A stretch of DNA of 64,000 bases. Origin: Acidimicrobiia bacterium. GTDB lineage: Bacteria > Actinomycetota > Acidimicrobiia > IMCC26256 > PALSA-610. A model generated the notes under the pieces. The model ran no database searches, was not told where the DNA came from, and was given only the letters and a program-made list of their open reading frames with translations. Made by a program: the position numbers and the translations under genes. Positions 22,794 to 33,807 of the stretch are shown here, in pieces (the stretch's first letter is position 1; the number at the start of each line of letters is the position of its first letter). The stretch lies in the NCBI GenBank assembly GCA_026002935.1, contig BPGH01000001.1:90814-154813 (forward strand), given 5' to 3'.

Positions 22794-24329
22794 TCACTCC
22801 CACTCGATGGTGCCCGGGGGCTTGGACGTGATGTCGTACGCGACCCGGTTCACCCCCGGGACCTCGTTGATGATCCGCGACGAGATGCGCTCCAGCAGGT
22901 CGTAGGGCAGTCGCGCCCAGTCCGCGGTCATCGCGTCGTCACTCGTCACGGCGCGCAGCACGATCGGGTAGGCGTAGGTGCGGTCGTCGCCCATCACCCC
23001 GACGGTGCGCACCGCGGGCAGCACCGCGAAGCTCTGCCAGATGTCGCGGTACAGCCCGGCGCGCTTGATCTCCTCGGTGACGATCGCGTCCGCGTGCTGG
23101 AGGATCTCGATGCGCTCGCGCGTGATCGTGCCGACGATTCGCACCGCGAGGCCCGGCCCGGGGAACGGCTGGCGCCACACGATGTCCTCCGGCAGGCCGA
23201 GTTCCTCGCCGATCGCCCGGACCTCGTCCTTGAACAGGTTGCGCAGCGGCTCGACGAGCTCGAACTGCATGTCGTCGGGGAGACCCCCGACGTTGTGGTG
23301 CGACTTGATGTTCGCGTTGTCGCCACCGCCCGACTCGACGATGTCGGGATAGAGCGTGCCCTGCACGAGGAACCGGGCGTCGCCGAGGTCGCGCGCGGCC
23401 TCCTCGAACACCCGGATGAACAGCTCGCCGATCGTCTTCCGTTTGCGTTCGGGGTCGATCACGTCGTCGAGCGCGGCCAGGAACCGGTCGGCCGCCTTCA
23501 CGTGCACCAGGTCGATCTCGAACTGCTCGCGGAACGTCTGCTCGACCTGTTCGGCCTCCCCTCGCCGCAGCAACCCGGTGTCGACGAAGACGCACGTGAG
23601 CTGGTCGCCGACGGCCTTGTGGACCAGTGCGGCGGCGACGGCGCTGTCGACCCCGCCGGACAGGCCGCAGATGACCCGCTCGCGCCCGACCTGCGCGCGG
23701 ATCTCGGCGACGGCGTGCTCGATGATCGACACGTTCGTCCACGTCGGCGGGCAGCCCGCCGCGTCGTACAGGAACGCCTTGAGCACCTCCTGGCCCCGTT
23801 CGGTGTGCCGCACCTCGGGGTGGAACTGCACCGCGTAGATGCCCCGGTCGCGGTCCTCGAACGCGGCGACGGGCACCGCGTCGGTGCGGGCGGTCACCGT
23901 GAACCCGGCCGGGGCACGGGTGATCGAGTCGCCGTGGCTCATCCACACGACCTGCTCGACCGGCTGCTCGGCGAACAGCAGCGACGAGCCCTCGACGTGC
24001 AGGTCGGTGCGCCCGTACTCGCCCTGCCCCGTGCGCGCGACCTCGCCGCCCAGGTCGCGCGCGATGAGCTGCGCGCCGTAGCAGATCCCGAGCAGCGGCA
24101 CCCCGGCCTCGTAGATCGCCGGGTCGATCGACGGCGCGCCGTCGACGTGCACCGACGCGGGACCGCCGGAGAGGATGATCGCGTCCGGCCCGCGGGCGAG
24201 CATGTCCGCGACGGGGGTGGAGCGCGGCACGATCTCGCTGTAGACGTGGGCCTCGCGCACCCGCCGGGCGATGAGCTGCGCGTACTGCGCGCCGAAGTCG
24301 ACGACGAGGACCAGCGCCTCGTGGGTCAC
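22794..24329 (-). CDS. guaA: GMP synthase (glutamine-hydrolysing)
   Basis: [47 protein letters not shown], ends KPPGTIEWE. Confidence 0.96.
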   Translation of the reverse strand: MTHEALVLVVDFGAQYAQLIARRVREAHVYSEIVPRSTPVADMLARGPDAIILSGGPASVHVDGAPSIDPAIYEAGVPLLGICYGAQLIARDLGGEVARTGQGEYGRTDLHVEGSSLLFAEQPVEQVVWMSHGDSITRAPAGFTVTARTDAVPVAAFEDRDRGIYAVQFHPEVRHTERGQEVLKAFLYDAAGCPPTWTNVSIIEHAVAEIRAQVGRERVICGLSGGVDSAVAAALVHKAVGDQLTCVFVDTGLLRRGEAEQVEQTFREQFEIDLVHVKAADRFLAALDDVIDPERKRKTIGELFIRVFEEAARDLGDARFLVQGTLYPDIVESGGGDNANIKSHHNVGGLPDDMQFELVEPLRNLFKDEVRAIGEELGLPEDIVWRQPFPGPGLAVRIVGTITRERIEILQHADAIVTEEIKRAGLYRDIWQSFAVLPAVRTVGVMGDDRTYAYPIVLRAVTSDDAMTADWARLPYDLLERISSRIINEVPGVNRVAYDITSKPPGTIEWE

Positions 24330-24357
24330 GGCGCCACCGCCGCCGCCCCCGACACGG

Positions 24358-25521
24358 TCACGCCATGCCGATGCCCTGCGCGCGCTGCAGGGACTTGCCC
24401 TCGGTCTTGAGCGCGGGCGCCACCATCACCTCGGCCTTCTGGAATTCCTTCACCGTCTCGTATCCGGTGGTGGCCATCGACGTGCGCAGCGCGCCGAACA
24501 GGTTGAGCGTGCCGTCGTTCTCGTGGGCGGGGCCCACGAGGATCTCGCGCAGCGACGCCTTGCGGCCCGCGTTGACGCGCGCGCCGCGCGGCAGGGTCGG
24601 GTGGAAGGTGGCCATGCCCCAGTGGAATCCCCGGCCCGGTGCCTCGTACGCGGACGCGAGCGGCGAGCCGATCATCACGGCGTCGGCACCGCACGCGATC
24701 GCCTTCGCGATGTCGCCACCGGTGCGCATCCCGCCGTCGGCGATCACGTGCACGTACACCCCGGTCTCGTCCAGGTGGCGGATCCGCGCGCCCGCGGCGT
24801 CGGCGATCGCGGTCGCCTGCGGGACGCCGATGCCGAGCACGCCCCGGCTGGTGCACGCGTGGCCCGGTCCGACCCCGACGAGGATGCCGACCGCACCGGT
24901 GCGCATCAGGTGCAGCGCCGTGGAGTAGGACGCGCAACCGCCGACGATCACCGGCAGGTCGAACTCGCGGATGAACTTCTTCAGGTTGAGCGGCTGGCGC
25001 TTCGGGTCCTTCGAGACGTGCTCGGCCGACACGACCGTCCCCTGCACGACGAGCACGTCGAGCTCGGCGTCGAGCACGTGCTTCGCGTACTGCTCGACCC
25101 GCTGCGGGGTGAGCGACGCGCACGCCGTGACGCCTCCGGCCTTGATCTCCCGGATGCGCCGGCCGATCAGCTCGGGCTTGATCGGCTCGCTGTAGAGCTC
25201 CTGCATCCGCCGGGTCGCCTTCTCGGCGGGCAGCGACGCGATCTCCTCGAACACGGGCTCCGGGTCCTCGTAGCGGGTCCACAGGCCCTCGAGGTTGAGG
25301 CAGGCGAGGCCGCCGAGGCGGCCGATCTCGATCGCGGTCGCGGGCGACACGACGCCGTCCATCGCCGCCGCCATCATCGGCAGTTCGAACCGGAACGCGT
25401 CGACCTCCCAGGAGATGTCGACGTCCTCCGGGTCGCGGGTGCGCCGGCTGGGCACGATCGCGATGTCGTCGAAGCCGTACGCCCGGCGGCCCGACTTGCC
25501 GATGCCGATCTCGACTTCCAC
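24358..25521 (-). CDS. guaB3: GuaB3 family IMP dehydrogenase-like protein
   Basis: [52 protein letters not shown]. Confidence 0.9.
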   Translation of the reverse strand: MEVEIGIGKSGRRAYGFDDIAIVPSRRTRDPEDVDISWEVDAFRFELPMMAAAMDGVVSPATAIEIGRLGGLACLNLEGLWTRYEDPEPVFEEIASLPAEKATRRMQELYSEPIKPELIGRRIREIKAGGVTACASLTPQRVEQYAKHVLDAELDVLVVQGTVVSAEHVSKDPKRQPLNLKKFIREFDLPVIVGGCASYSTALHLMRTGAVGILVGVGPGHACTSRGVLGIGVPQATAIADAAGARIRHLDETGVYVHVIADGGMRTGGDIAKAIACGADAVMIGSPLASAYEAPGRGFHWGMATFHPTLPRGARVNAGRKASLREILVGPAHENDGTLNLFGALRTSMATTGYETVKEFQKAEVMVAPALKTEGKSLQRAQGIGMA

Positions 25522-25621
25522 TGCCCCTCCGAGGTCCGCCTGCGCCCGCCGCCCGCAGGAAGCCGAGGATATCGCCCTGTTCGCGCCGGGGCGGGCTCCC
25601 CGAGGGGCCCCGGGGCGCGCC

Positions 25622-26296
25622 TCAGCGGCCGGCGACCAGGTGCGAGAGGAACCCGGTCAGGATGCGCGCCGTCGCCCCCCACACCGTCTCGTCGGTGAGC
25701 TCGTAGAAGTGGACGTCGAGCTCGGCGCGCGCCGTGTCCCAGCGCTCCTCCCGGTACACGCCGTCGGCCATCAGGTCCGACAGCGGGATCTCGAGCACGC
25801 GTGCGACCTCCCGCGGATCGGGCCGCAGCCGCGGCCGACCGGGCAGGAACCCGACGAACGGCGTGATGGTGAAGCGGGACGCGTAGGTCGAGATGCCCTC
25901 CAGCCGGGCGACCACCTCGACCTCGGAGGGGTCGAGCCCGATCTCCTCCTCCGCCTCCCGCAACGCCGTGTCCCGCAGGTCGGTGTCGAGCACCGGGTCG
26001 TACTTGCCCCCGGGGAACGCGATCTCGCCCTGGTGCGACGGCATCGTGTCGGGCCGCTTCGTGAGCACCAGGTGGGCCTCGCCGGCGTGCTCGTAGCACG
26101 GGACGAGCACCGCGGCCGCGACGCTGCCCGACACCGCGGGGACGGGACCCACGACGGGCGGCACCAGCGCGAGGCGGTGCCGCACCTGCTCGAGCGTCAG
26201 CCTGCGGCCCTCGGGTGCGAGGTGGGCCCAGGGTGCCGGCCGCCCGGGACGGTGCGACGGCGGTCTCGGGATCCGCTGCTGGCCGCCCGGTGGCAT
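25622..26296 (-). CDS. NUDIX hydrolase (CoA pyrophosphatase type)
   Basis: FPGGKYDPVLDTDLRDTALREAEEEIGLDPSEVEVVARL. Confidence 0.9.
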   Translation of the reverse strand: MPPGGQQRIPRPPSHRPGRPAPWAHLAPEGRRLTLEQVRHRLALVPPVVGPVPAVSGSVAAAVLVPCYEHAGEAHLVLTKRPDTMPSHQGEIAFPGGKYDPVLDTDLRDTALREAEEEIGLDPSEVEVVARLEGISTYASRFTITPFVGFLPGRPRLRPDPREVARVLEIPLSDLMADGVYREERWDTARAELDVHFYELTDETVWGATARILTGFLSHLVAGR

Positions 26297-26354
26297 GCGC
26301 CCACCGTACCGGTGCTGGAAGACTGCGCGGTCGTCCGCGGAGCGAGGGGGCGTG

Positions 26355-27971
26355 GTGGACTGGAACCTGGCGACGATCTGGGAGTCGGTCTGCGACTCGC
26401 TGCCCGAGCGGGTCGCGCTCGTACAGGGCGACCGCCGCCGGACGTGGTGCGAGTTCGACGACCGGGCGGCGCGGCTCGCGCAGGCGCTCGCCGACGCCGG
26501 GCTGGGCCACGACTCGAAGGTCGCGTCGTACCTCTACAACGGCAACGAGTACCTCGAGGGGCTGTACGCGACGTTCAAGTTGCGCGGCGTGCCGGTCAAC
26601 GTGAACTACCGGTACCTCGAGGACGAGCTGGTGTACCTGCTCGACAACTCGGACGCCGAGGCGGTGCTGTTCCACGCGTCGCTCGGTGAGCGTGTCGCGA
26701 ACGTGCGCGGCCGCGCCCCGAAGGTGAAGGTGTGGATCGAGGTCGACGACGGCGGGCCCCACCAGGACTTCGCGCTGCGGTTCGAGGACGCGATCGCCGC
26801 GAGCGACCCGATGCCGCGGCAGGAGCGGTCGGGCGACGACCTCTACTTCCTCTACACCGGCGGCACCACCGGGATGCCGAAGGGCGTGATGTGGCGGTGC
26901 GAGGACCTGTGGGGGTCGCTCGCCGAGGCGACGTTCGCGCTCGCGGGCCAGCCGGTCCCCACGACGGCGGGCGCCGTCGGCCCGGCCGCGAAGGCGATCG
27001 TCGACGGTGGGCGCGACGGGGCGCACCTCCCCGCCTCGCCGCTGATGCACGGCACCGGTGCGTTCACGACGTTCCAGTCGCTGTTCACCGGCGCGCGCAT
27101 CGTGACGCTCGTCGGGCGGCACTTCGACCCGCACGAGCTGTGGCAGACGGTGCAGCGCGAGCGCGTCACCCAGATGGCGATCGTCGGCGACGCCTTCGCG
27201 AAGCCGATGCTGCAGGCGCTGGAGGAGGCCGAGGCCCGCGGCGAACCGTACGACCTGTCGTCGCTGCAGCTCGTGATCAGCAGCGGCGTGATGTGGTCGG
27301 CCGAGGTGAAGCAGGGGCTGATGGCGCGAGGAAGCTTCCTCTGCTACGACTCGCTCGGTTCGAGCGAGGGGGTCGGGTTCGCCAACTCGATCTCGGCGCC
27401 CGGCATGGAGCAGGCGACGGCGCGGTTCACGATCGGGCCCGCGGCCCGGGTGTTCAAGGACGACGGCACCGAGGTCGTGCCCGGCTCCGGTGAGGTCGGG
27501 CTGCTCGCCGTCGGCGGCCACATCCCGCTCGGCTACTACAAGGACGAGACGAAGAGCGCGGCCACGTTCCGCGTGATCGGCGGCCGGCGCTGGTCGATCC
27601 CGGGCGACTTCGCGCGCGTGGAGGCCGACGGCACGATCACGCTCCTCGGCCGCGGGTCGGTCGTGATCAACTCGGGTGGCGAGAAGATCTACCCCGAGGA
27701 GGTCGAGGAGGCCGTCAAGCGCCACCCGGCGGTCGCCGACTGTCTCGTGGTCGGGGTGCCCGACGACCGGTTCGGCGAGGCGGTCACGGCGGTGGTCGCC
27801 CTCGAGCCCGGCGCCGGCGCGACCGCCGAGGAGATCGGGGCGTCGCTCGACGGGCTGAGCCGCTACAAGCACCCGCGCCACTACGTGTTCGTGCCGGTGG
27901 TGCAGCGCGCGCCGAACGGCAAGGCCGACTACCGGTGGGCGAGGCAGGCCGCCACGGCGGCCGTGTCCTGA
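26355..27971 (+). CDS. AMP-dependent acyl-CoA synthetase/ligase
   Basis: DDLYFLYTGGTTGMPKGVMWR, INSGGEKIYPEEVEEAVKRHPAVADCLVVGVPDDRFGE. Confidence 0.92.
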   Translation: MDWNLATIWESVCDSLPERVALVQGDRRRTWCEFDDRAARLAQALADAGLGHDSKVASYLYNGNEYLEGLYATFKLRGVPVNVNYRYLEDELVYLLDNSDAEAVLFHASLGERVANVRGRAPKVKVWIEVDDGGPHQDFALRFEDAIAASDPMPRQERSGDDLYFLYTGGTTGMPKGVMWRCEDLWGSLAEATFALAGQPVPTTAGAVGPAAKAIVDGGRDGAHLPASPLMHGTGAFTTFQSLFTGARIVTLVGRHFDPHELWQTVQRERVTQMAIVGDAFAKPMLQALEEAEARGEPYDLSSLQLVISSGVMWSAEVKQGLMARGSFLCYDSLGSSEGVGFANSISAPGMEQATARFTIGPAARVFKDDGTEVVPGSGEVGLLAVGGHIPLGYYKDETKSAATFRVIGGRRWSIPGDFARVEADGTITLLGRGSVVINSGGEKIYPEEVEEAVKRHPAVADCLVVGVPDDRFGEAVTAVVALEPGAGATAEEIGASLDGLSRYKHPRHYVFVPVVQRAPNGKADYRWARQAATAAVS

Positions 27972-28029
27972 CGGGCCCGGGCGGGACGGGTGTGACCGAC
28001 GGTGGCCCGACGGGCGCCCGGACGCGTGC

Positions 28030-28051
28030 GGGGCGGCCCGCAGGCCGCCCC
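28030..28051. terminator. Perfect 9-bp inverted repeat between convergent genes; possible U-less bidirectional terminator
   Basis: GGGGCGGCC-CGCA-GGCCGCCCC; no T tract on either side. Confidence 0.5.
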
Positions 28052-28078
28052 GTCAGCATCACGACCGGCGCCCGGCCG

Positions 28079-28390
28079 TCACTTCTTCTTGCCGCCCGCC
28101 GACTCCACCTTCGCGAGCACGTCCCGCGCGTTGAGGATCAGCAGGTCCTCGCCGTCGACGGTGATCTCGGTGCCGCCGTACTTCGAGTACACGACGGTGT
28201 CGCCGACCGCGATGTCGAGCGGGATGAGCTCCCCGCTGTTCTCGGCGCGGCGGCCCGGCCCGACGGCGAGCACCTCACCCTGCTGCGGCTTCTCCTTGGC
28301 GGTGTCGGGGATGACCAGACCGCTGACGGTCGTCTCCTCGGCCTCGGCCGGCCGGACGACGATCCGGTCCTCCAACGGCTGCAACTTCAT
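28079..28390 (-). CDS. groES: Co-chaperonin GroES
   Basis: [46 protein letters not shown]. Confidence 0.97.
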   Translation of the reverse strand: MKLQPLEDRIVVRPAEAEETTVSGLVIPDTAKEKPQQGEVLAVGPGRRAENSGELIPLDIAVGDTVVYSKYGGTEITVDGEDLLILNARDVLAKVESAGGKKK

Positions 28391-28452
28391 CGGTGCGCCT
28401 CCTCGACGGTGCGTCGGACTGCTCGGTAGCGAGGGCCTGCGGCGTGGAGTGG

Positions 28453-28479
28453 ATTAGCACTCCCTCGCGTTGAGTGCTA
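28453..28479 (-). promoter_or_regulatory. CIRCE operator (HrcA binding site)
   Basis: TTAGCACTC-N9-GAGTGCTAA, perfect consensus. Confidence 0.97.
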
Positions 28480-28508
28480 ACGGTACCAAGCGCCGCCGCC
28501 GCCCGGCA
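28479..28508 (-). promoter_or_regulatory. Putative groES promoter TTGCCG-N18-TACCGT, directly upstream of CIRCE
   Basis: Minus-strand -35 at 28503-28508 and -10 at 28479-28484. Confidence 0.6.
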
Positions 28509-28557
28509 AGCCTCCCGCCCGGCCCCCCGGCCGCCGGCCGGGCCGGGCCCCGGCCGC

Positions 28558-29550
28558 TCAGGCGAGGGGCAGCGAGGGGTCCACGCCGGCGTCGAGCGGC
28601 GTGGGGCCGTCCCGGCGCAGGCGCCACCACGCGGCGGCCGCGACCATGGCCGCGTTGTCGGTGCACAGCCCGAGGGCGGGCACGACCGCCCGCAGCCCGC
28701 GCCGGGCGGCCTCGTCGAGCACCCGCGCCCGCAGCGCCGAGTTCGCCGCCACGCCGCCGCCGATGACGACCGTGCCGAAGCCCTCGCGCTCGGCGACCCG
28801 GACGAGCTTCGTGACCAGGACGTCCACGACCGCGGCCTGGAACGACGCCGCGACGTCGGCGACGTCGGCGTCGGGGTTCGCCCGCACGTGACGGACGACC
28901 GCGGTCTTGAGCCCCGAGAACGAGAAGTCGTCGCCGTCGTCGAGCATCGGGCGGGTGAACGGGACCGCCTCCGGGTCGCCGCGCGCCGCGAGCCGGTCGA
29001 TCGCGGGTCCGCCCGGGTACCCGAGCCCGAGGAACCGGGCGACCTTGTCGAACGCCTCGCCGGCCGCGTCGTCGACGGTGCGGCCGACCACCGAGAACCG
29101 GCCGTGGTCGTGCATCGCGACCAGCAGCGTGTGGCCGCCCGAGACGACGAGCGTGAGCAGCGGCGGCTCGAGGGCCGGGTCCTCCAACAGCGCGGCGTAG
29201 AGGTGCGCCTCGTGGTGGTTGACCGCGACGTACGGCCGGTCCGTCGCGAGCGCCAGGGCCTTCGCGGCGCTGACCCCCACGATCAGTGCGCCCGCGAGCC
29301 CCGGGCCGTGCACCGCGGCGACCGCGTCGACCGACCGCAGGTCGGTGCCGGCCTCCACGAGCGCCTGCTCGACGACGTCGTCGATCAGCTCGACGTGGGC
29401 GCGGCTCGCGATCTCGGGCACGACGCCGCCGTAGCGCGCGTGGAGATCGGCCTGGCTCGCGACCACCGACGAGCGCGTCACCCGGCCGTCGTCGACCACC
29501 GCGGCCGCGGTCTCGTCGCACGAGGTCTCGATGCCGAGGACCCGCGTCAC
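28558..29550 (-). CDS. tsaD: tRNA t6A biosynthesis protein TsaD
   Basis: VLGIETSCDETAAAVVDDG, VAVNHHEAHLYAALL, VSGGHTLLV. Confidence 0.96.
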   Translation of the reverse strand: MTRVLGIETSCDETAAAVVDDGRVTRSSVVASQADLHARYGGVVPEIASRAHVELIDDVVEQALVEAGTDLRSVDAVAAVHGPGLAGALIVGVSAAKALALATDRPYVAVNHHEAHLYAALLEDPALEPPLLTLVVSGGHTLLVAMHDHGRFSVVGRTVDDAAGEAFDKVARFLGLGYPGGPAIDRLAARGDPEAVPFTRPMLDDGDDFSFSGLKTAVVRHVRANPDADVADVAASFQAAVVDVLVTKLVRVAEREGFGTVVIGGGVAANSALRARVLDEAARRGLRAVVPALGLCTDNAAMVAAAAWWRLRRDGPTPLDAGVDPSLPLA

Positions 29551-30128
29551 CAGGCCCTCGGGCGCTCGTAGTGCGTGGTGCCGGGCACCCGGCGGTCGAG
29601 GGCGTCGAGGAGGCGCGCGTACTCGGGCGCCCGGACGTCGTGCGCCCACATCACGAGGGCGTCCTCGCCGGTGTCGGCGTAGTACCCCTTGCGGACACCC
29701 TCCGCCCGGAAGCCGAAACGCCGGTACATCTCCTGCGCCGGCTTGTTCGACAGCCGCACCTCGAGGGTCAGCGCCGTCGCGCCCCGGGCGATCGCCTCGC
29801 GCGCGACGGCGAGCAGCAGCCGCGTCCCGATGCCGTGACGCTGCCACCGGGGATCGACCGCGATCGTCGTGACGTGGCCGTCGGTCGTCGACATCATGAT
29901 GCCCGCGTAGCCGACGAGCTCCCGCCCGACCTTCGCGACCAGGTACGCGCGGGTCGACCGGAGCGCGAGCTCGCTGACGAACAGCGAGTACGACCACGGG
30001 CGCGGGTACACCTGCGCCTCGATGCGCAGCACCGACCGCAGGTGCCGGCGGCGCATCGGCACGACGTGCACCTCGAGCGACCCGAGCGAGTGGCGGGTGG
30101 CGACCATCAGGCGCTCCGGCGTTCCCAC
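29547..30128 (-). CDS. rimI: Ribosomal protein S18-alanine N-acetyltransferase
   Basis: GNAT fold VDPRWQRHGIGTRLLLAVAREAIARGATALTLEVRLSNKPAQEMYRRFGF; start may be internal Met. Confidence 0.88.
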   Translation of the reverse strand: MGTPERLMVATRHSLGSLEVHVVPMRRRHLRSVLRIEAQVYPRPWSYSLFVSELALRSTRAYLVAKVGRELVGYAGIMMSTTDGHVTTIAVDPRWQRHGIGTRLLLAVAREAIARGATALTLEVRLSNKPAQEMYRRFGFRAEGVRKGYYADTGEDALVMWAHDVRAPEYARLLDALDRRVPGTTHYERPRAW

Positions 30129-30814
30129 GCGATCTCGGCGTCGCTCTTGCGCAGGTAGATCGGGAGGACCTCACCCGGCGACGTGAACTCCTCCCGCTCG
30201 TAGCGCGCCAGGGCGAGCTCGGCGAGCGCCGACAACGACGGTGCGGCGTGGGCCGGGCCGGCGATCTCGACGCGGTCGACCTCCTTCAGCGACTCGGCGG
30301 CGGCGAGCGCGGCGTCACCGCACAGCAGCTTCTCCTCCCCGCGGGCGTCGAGCTCGCCGACGAGGTCGTCGATCGAGCCGAGCAGGTAGTCGGACTCGCG
30401 CTGCACCCCGCCGGGCACCGGGCGGTAGAACGCGAAGTAGCACTCGTTGCGGCGGGCGTCGATCGCGGGCACGACCAGCGCGCGCGAATGGCGCAGCGGG
30501 TAGGCGAGCAGGTCGAGGCTCGGCACGGGGATCACGGGGACGCGCAGCGCGTGCGCGAGCGCCTTGGCGGTGGTCACCCCGACGCGCAGGCCGGTGAACA
30601 TGCCCGGGCCGGTGCCGACTGCGACGGCCGACAGGTGCGCGAGCCGCACACCGGCGCACTCGGTGACGTGGCGGATCGCCGGCGCGAGCTGCTCGGCGTG
30701 GCGGGGCGGCGTCGACGGTGGGCCGCCCAGCTCCAACCGGGCGAGCAACCCGTGCTCGGAGGCGAGCACGACGCCGACGCGCCTGGTCGCGGTGTCGATG
30801 CCGAGCAGGAGCAT
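30107..30814 (-). CDS. tsaB: tRNA t6A biosynthesis protein TsaB
   Basis: [47 protein letters not shown]. Confidence 0.92.
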   Translation of the reverse strand: MLLLGIDTATRRVGVVLASEHGLLARLELGGPPSTPPRHAEQLAPAIRHVTECAGVRLAHLSAVAVGTGPGMFTGLRVGVTTAKALAHALRVPVIPVPSLDLLAYPLRHSRALVVPAIDARRNECYFAFYRPVPGGVQRESDYLLGSIDDLVGELDARGEEKLLCGDAALAAAESLKEVDRVEIAGPAHAAPSLSALAELALARYEREEFTSPGEVLPIYLRKSDAEIAWERRSA

Positions 30815-31302
30815 CAGTTCTCCCCGCCCCGGCCCCCGAACGGCGCGAGGGCGTCCTCGATCGCCGCGCGCCGGCGTCGCCAGCGCGTGCCGCGGGTCTC
30901 GACGGTCACGAGCCGCTCGTCGTCGCCGCCGGCCGCCTCGAGCCGGACGACCGCGTGCTCCGGGGGCAGGGCGCGCGCCACCGCCTCGCCCCACTCGACC
31001 AGGGTGACCCGTTCGTCGTAGTGCTCGTCGAGCCCCAGGTCGTGCAGCTCCTGCAGGCGGTCCAGCCGGTACACGTCGACGTGGGCGACCGGGACGCGCC
31101 CGCGGTACTCCTGCACGATCGTGAACGTAGGGCTCGTGACGGGCTCGCGCACGCCGAGCCCGCGGGCCACGCCCTGCGCGAAGGTCGTCTTGCCGGCCCC
31201 CAGGTCGCCCACGAGCAGCACGACGTCACCGGCCTCGAGCAGCGCGCCGAGCGCGGCCGCGACCGCTCGCGTCTCGTCGGCCGAACGCGTGCGGACCATC
31301 AT
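30814..31302 (-). CDS. tsaE: tRNA t6A biosynthesis ATPase TsaE
   Basis: [40 protein letters not shown]. Confidence 0.93.
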   Translation of the reverse strand: MMVRTRSADETRAVAAALGALLEAGDVVLLVGDLGAGKTTFAQGVARGLGVREPVTSPTFTIVQEYRGRVPVAHVDVYRLDRLQELHDLGLDEHYDERVTLVEWGEAVARALPPEHAVVRLEAAGGDDERLVTVETRGTRWRRRRAAIEDALAPFGGRGGEN

Positions 31303-31922
31303 GCGGGGGCGCCACGCGCGAGCAGCCGCTTGACCCGCACGAAGTCGGCGCGGACCTCGGCGAGCCGCTGTCCGCCGCCGCGCAGCACGGCGGCCGGGTG
31401 CAGCGTCGGGACGAGCACCGCCTCCGTCCCCGCCCGCCCGAACGCGAACTCCCGCCCGCGCAGCTTCGTGATCCCGTCGCTCGTGCCGAGGAGCAGCTTC
31501 GTCGCGAAGTTGCCGAGCGTGACGAGGACGCGCGGGCGCACGAGCTCGAGCTGGCGGTCGAGCCAGGGCGCGCACGCCTCGATCTCGTCGGGCAACGGGT
31601 CACGGTTCCCCGGCGGCCGGCACTTCACGACGTTGGCGATGTACACGTCGTCGCGGGTGAGGCCGATCCCCTCGATCAGCTGCGTGAGCAGCTTGCCCGC
31701 CCGCCCCACGAACGGCACCCCCTGGAGGTCCTCCTGCTCACCGGGGCCCTCGCCGACGAACATGAGCTCGGCGTCGGGCGCGCCGGTGCCGAACACCACC
31801 TGCGTGCGGCCCCGTGCGAGCCCGCAGAGCTCGCACGCGGCGGCCGCGCGCCCGACGTCGGCCAGCGCGTCGCCCGCCTGGTGTGCCGGGTGGGGACCCC
31901 CGAACAGCGACTCGGCCGACAC
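31299..31922 (-). CDS. Uracil-DNA glycosylase, family 4 (Fe-S)
   Basis: [50 protein letters not shown]. Confidence 0.92.
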   Translation of the reverse strand: MSAESLFGGPHPAHQAGDALADVGRAAAACELCGLARGRTQVVFGTGAPDAELMFVGEGPGEQEDLQGVPFVGRAGKLLTQLIEGIGLTRDDVYIANVVKCRPPGNRDPLPDEIEACAPWLDRQLELVRPRVLVTLGNFATKLLLGTSDGITKLRGREFAFGRAGTEAVLVPTLHPAAVLRGGGQRLAEVRADFVRVKRLLARGAPA

Positions 31923-31930
31923 CGGCGATG

Positions 31931-32818
31931 CTATCCGCCGCCGACGGCGGCGCGGACGGCCGTGGCGACCGCCTCCGCCGCCGCCTCGCGCAGGCGGTCG
32001 AGGTGCACGCCGGTCTCGCCGGTGGCGAGCGCGACCGCGGCGTCGCCGTCGAAGCGCGTGTGGGCGGGGCGCAGGCTGCGGGACAGCCCGTCGTGCGCCG
32101 ACTGCGCGACGAGGTGGCAACCGAGCTTGTCGAGCCGCCCGTCGGTGACGACGACCGCGAGCGTGGTGTGTTCGCGCGCCGCGCCCTCCTCGAACGGCCG
32201 GTCGTCGGGGAACGCCGGGCTCCCCGGGGGTGCGGCCGACCCGGCCAGCACCCGCCCGTCGGCGCCGACCACGTCGCCGACGGCGTTCACCACCACGATC
32301 GCCGCGACGTGCGCGCCGTCGACCGGCAGCGCCGCGGCGCCGAGGCCGCCGGGCACGGCGTGCGCCCGGCCCCGCCACTTGCCGACCGTGGCGCCCCGGC
32401 CCGCGCCCACCCGGCCGGTCGCCACCTCGCCGTCCTCCAGCGCCGCGAGCGCCGCCGCCCGGCCCTCGGCCGCGCCCGGCGCCGCGCCGCCCGAGGCGGC
32501 CAGGTCGAACACCGCGAGCGCCGGGACGATCGGCACGGGCCCGCCCGCGGTCGGGAACCCGCGGCCCTGCTGCGCGAGCAGGCGCATCACGCCGTCGGCG
32601 GCCGCGAGGCCGAACGCCGAGCCGCCGGTCAGCACGACGGCGTCGACGCTCGCGACCGTGCGCGTCGGGTCGAGCACGTCGGTCTCGCGCGAGGCCGGCG
32701 CGCCGCCGCGCACCTCCGCGGACCCGACCGTGCCCTCGGGCACGAGGACCACCGTGACCCCCGTCCCCGCGCCCGTCCAGTGGCCGATGCGCACGCCGCC
32801 CACGGGCAGCACGCTCAC
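31931..32818 (-). CDS. P1 family peptidase
   Basis: [42 protein letters not shown]. Confidence 0.9.
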   Translation of the reverse strand: MSVLPVGGVRIGHWTGAGTGVTVVLVPEGTVGSAEVRGGAPASRETDVLDPTRTVASVDAVVLTGGSAFGLAAADGVMRLLAQQGRGFPTAGGPVPIVPALAVFDLAASGGAAPGAAEGRAAALAALEDGEVATGRVGAGRGATVGKWRGRAHAVPGGLGAAALPVDGAHVAAIVVVNAVGDVVGADGRVLAGSAAPPGSPAFPDDRPFEEGAAREHTTLAVVVTDGRLDKLGCHLVAQSAHDGLSRSLRPAHTRFDGDAAVALATGETGVHLDRLREAAAEAVATAVRAAVGGG

Positions 32819-33807
32819 GGTGCCGCGCCCACCTCGCGGGCGAAGTCGGTGACGAGCCGGTTGAACAGCTCGGTGCGCTCCAGCATCAGCATGTGCCCGC
32901 CGCCCTCGACGAGCTCGAGCCGGGCGTTCGGGATGAGGCGTGCGAGCTGGCGGGCGTGCGCCGGCGGGGTCAACGTGTCCGCGGTCCCGCCGATGACGAG
33001 GGTCGGGAGCTCGATGTTCGGCAGGTCGTGCGTGAGGTCCAGTCCGACGAGCACCCGCGGTGCGTCACGCCGGGTGTCGGGAGGGCACGACAGCATCATC
33101 TGGCGGACGAGCTCGACGTGGCTCGGGTGGGGGTCGCGACCGAAGCCGAGGCGCGCGAGCAGCAACCCGACGTTGGGTTGCGACCAGATCGGCGTCGTGT
33201 CGGGGACGCGGTCGAACAGCTTCTCCAGGCGCGCCTTCATCTGCGTCGAACGCGAGCCGAACGGCGTCTTGCACAGCGTCGAGAGCAGCACGAGCCCGCG
33301 CACCCGCTCCTTGGCGACCTGCGGGTGACGGATCACGAACGACTGGACCGCGACACCGCCCATCGAGTGGCCGACGAGCACCACGTCGTGCAGGTCGAGC
33401 GCGACGAGGACGGTCTCGACGTCGTCGGCGAGCGCGTCGAGCGAGTGACCGGCCTCGCCGAGCACCGACTGGCCGTGGCCGCGGTGGTCGTAGGCGACGG
33501 CACGGAAGCCCTCCTTCGGCAGCAGCTCCAGCTGGTGGAACCAGGTGCGGACCGAGAGGGTGACCCCGTGCGACATGACGATCGGCGGGCCGTCGCCGTT
33601 CTCGACGACGTAGATGGTGCCGCGGTCGTGGGTGTCGAGCCGGTGGTCCACGTAGATCGGCGCCTCCAGCGCCCGGGCCGCGTCGGCGTCCGGCCGGCGC
33701 CGCAGGCGCGCCGCCGCGACGCGCGGCGTCGCCCAGGCGGCGGCGCCGATCCCGGCGACGAGCCCGGCGACGCCGATCGCCCGGTTGCGCAACGAGCTGC
33801 CGCTCAC
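32815..33807 (-). CDS. Alpha/beta hydrolase
   Basis: VVLVGHSMGGVAVQSFVIRHP nucleophile elbow; GTG start at 33807. Confidence 0.88.
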   Translation of the reverse strand: MSGSSLRNRAIGVAGLVAGIGAAAWATPRVAAARLRRRPDADAARALEAPIYVDHRLDTHDRGTIYVVENGDGPPIVMSHGVTLSVRTWFHQLELLPKEGFRAVAYDHRGHGQSVLGEAGHSLDALADDVETVLVALDLHDVVLVGHSMGGVAVQSFVIRHPQVAKERVRGLVLLSTLCKTPFGSRSTQMKARLEKLFDRVPDTTPIWSQPNVGLLLARLGFGRDPHPSHVELVRQMMLSCPPDTRRDAPRVLVGLDLTHDLPNIELPTLVIGGTADTLTPPAHARQLARLIPNARLELVEGGGHMLMLERTELFNRLVTDFAREVGAAP

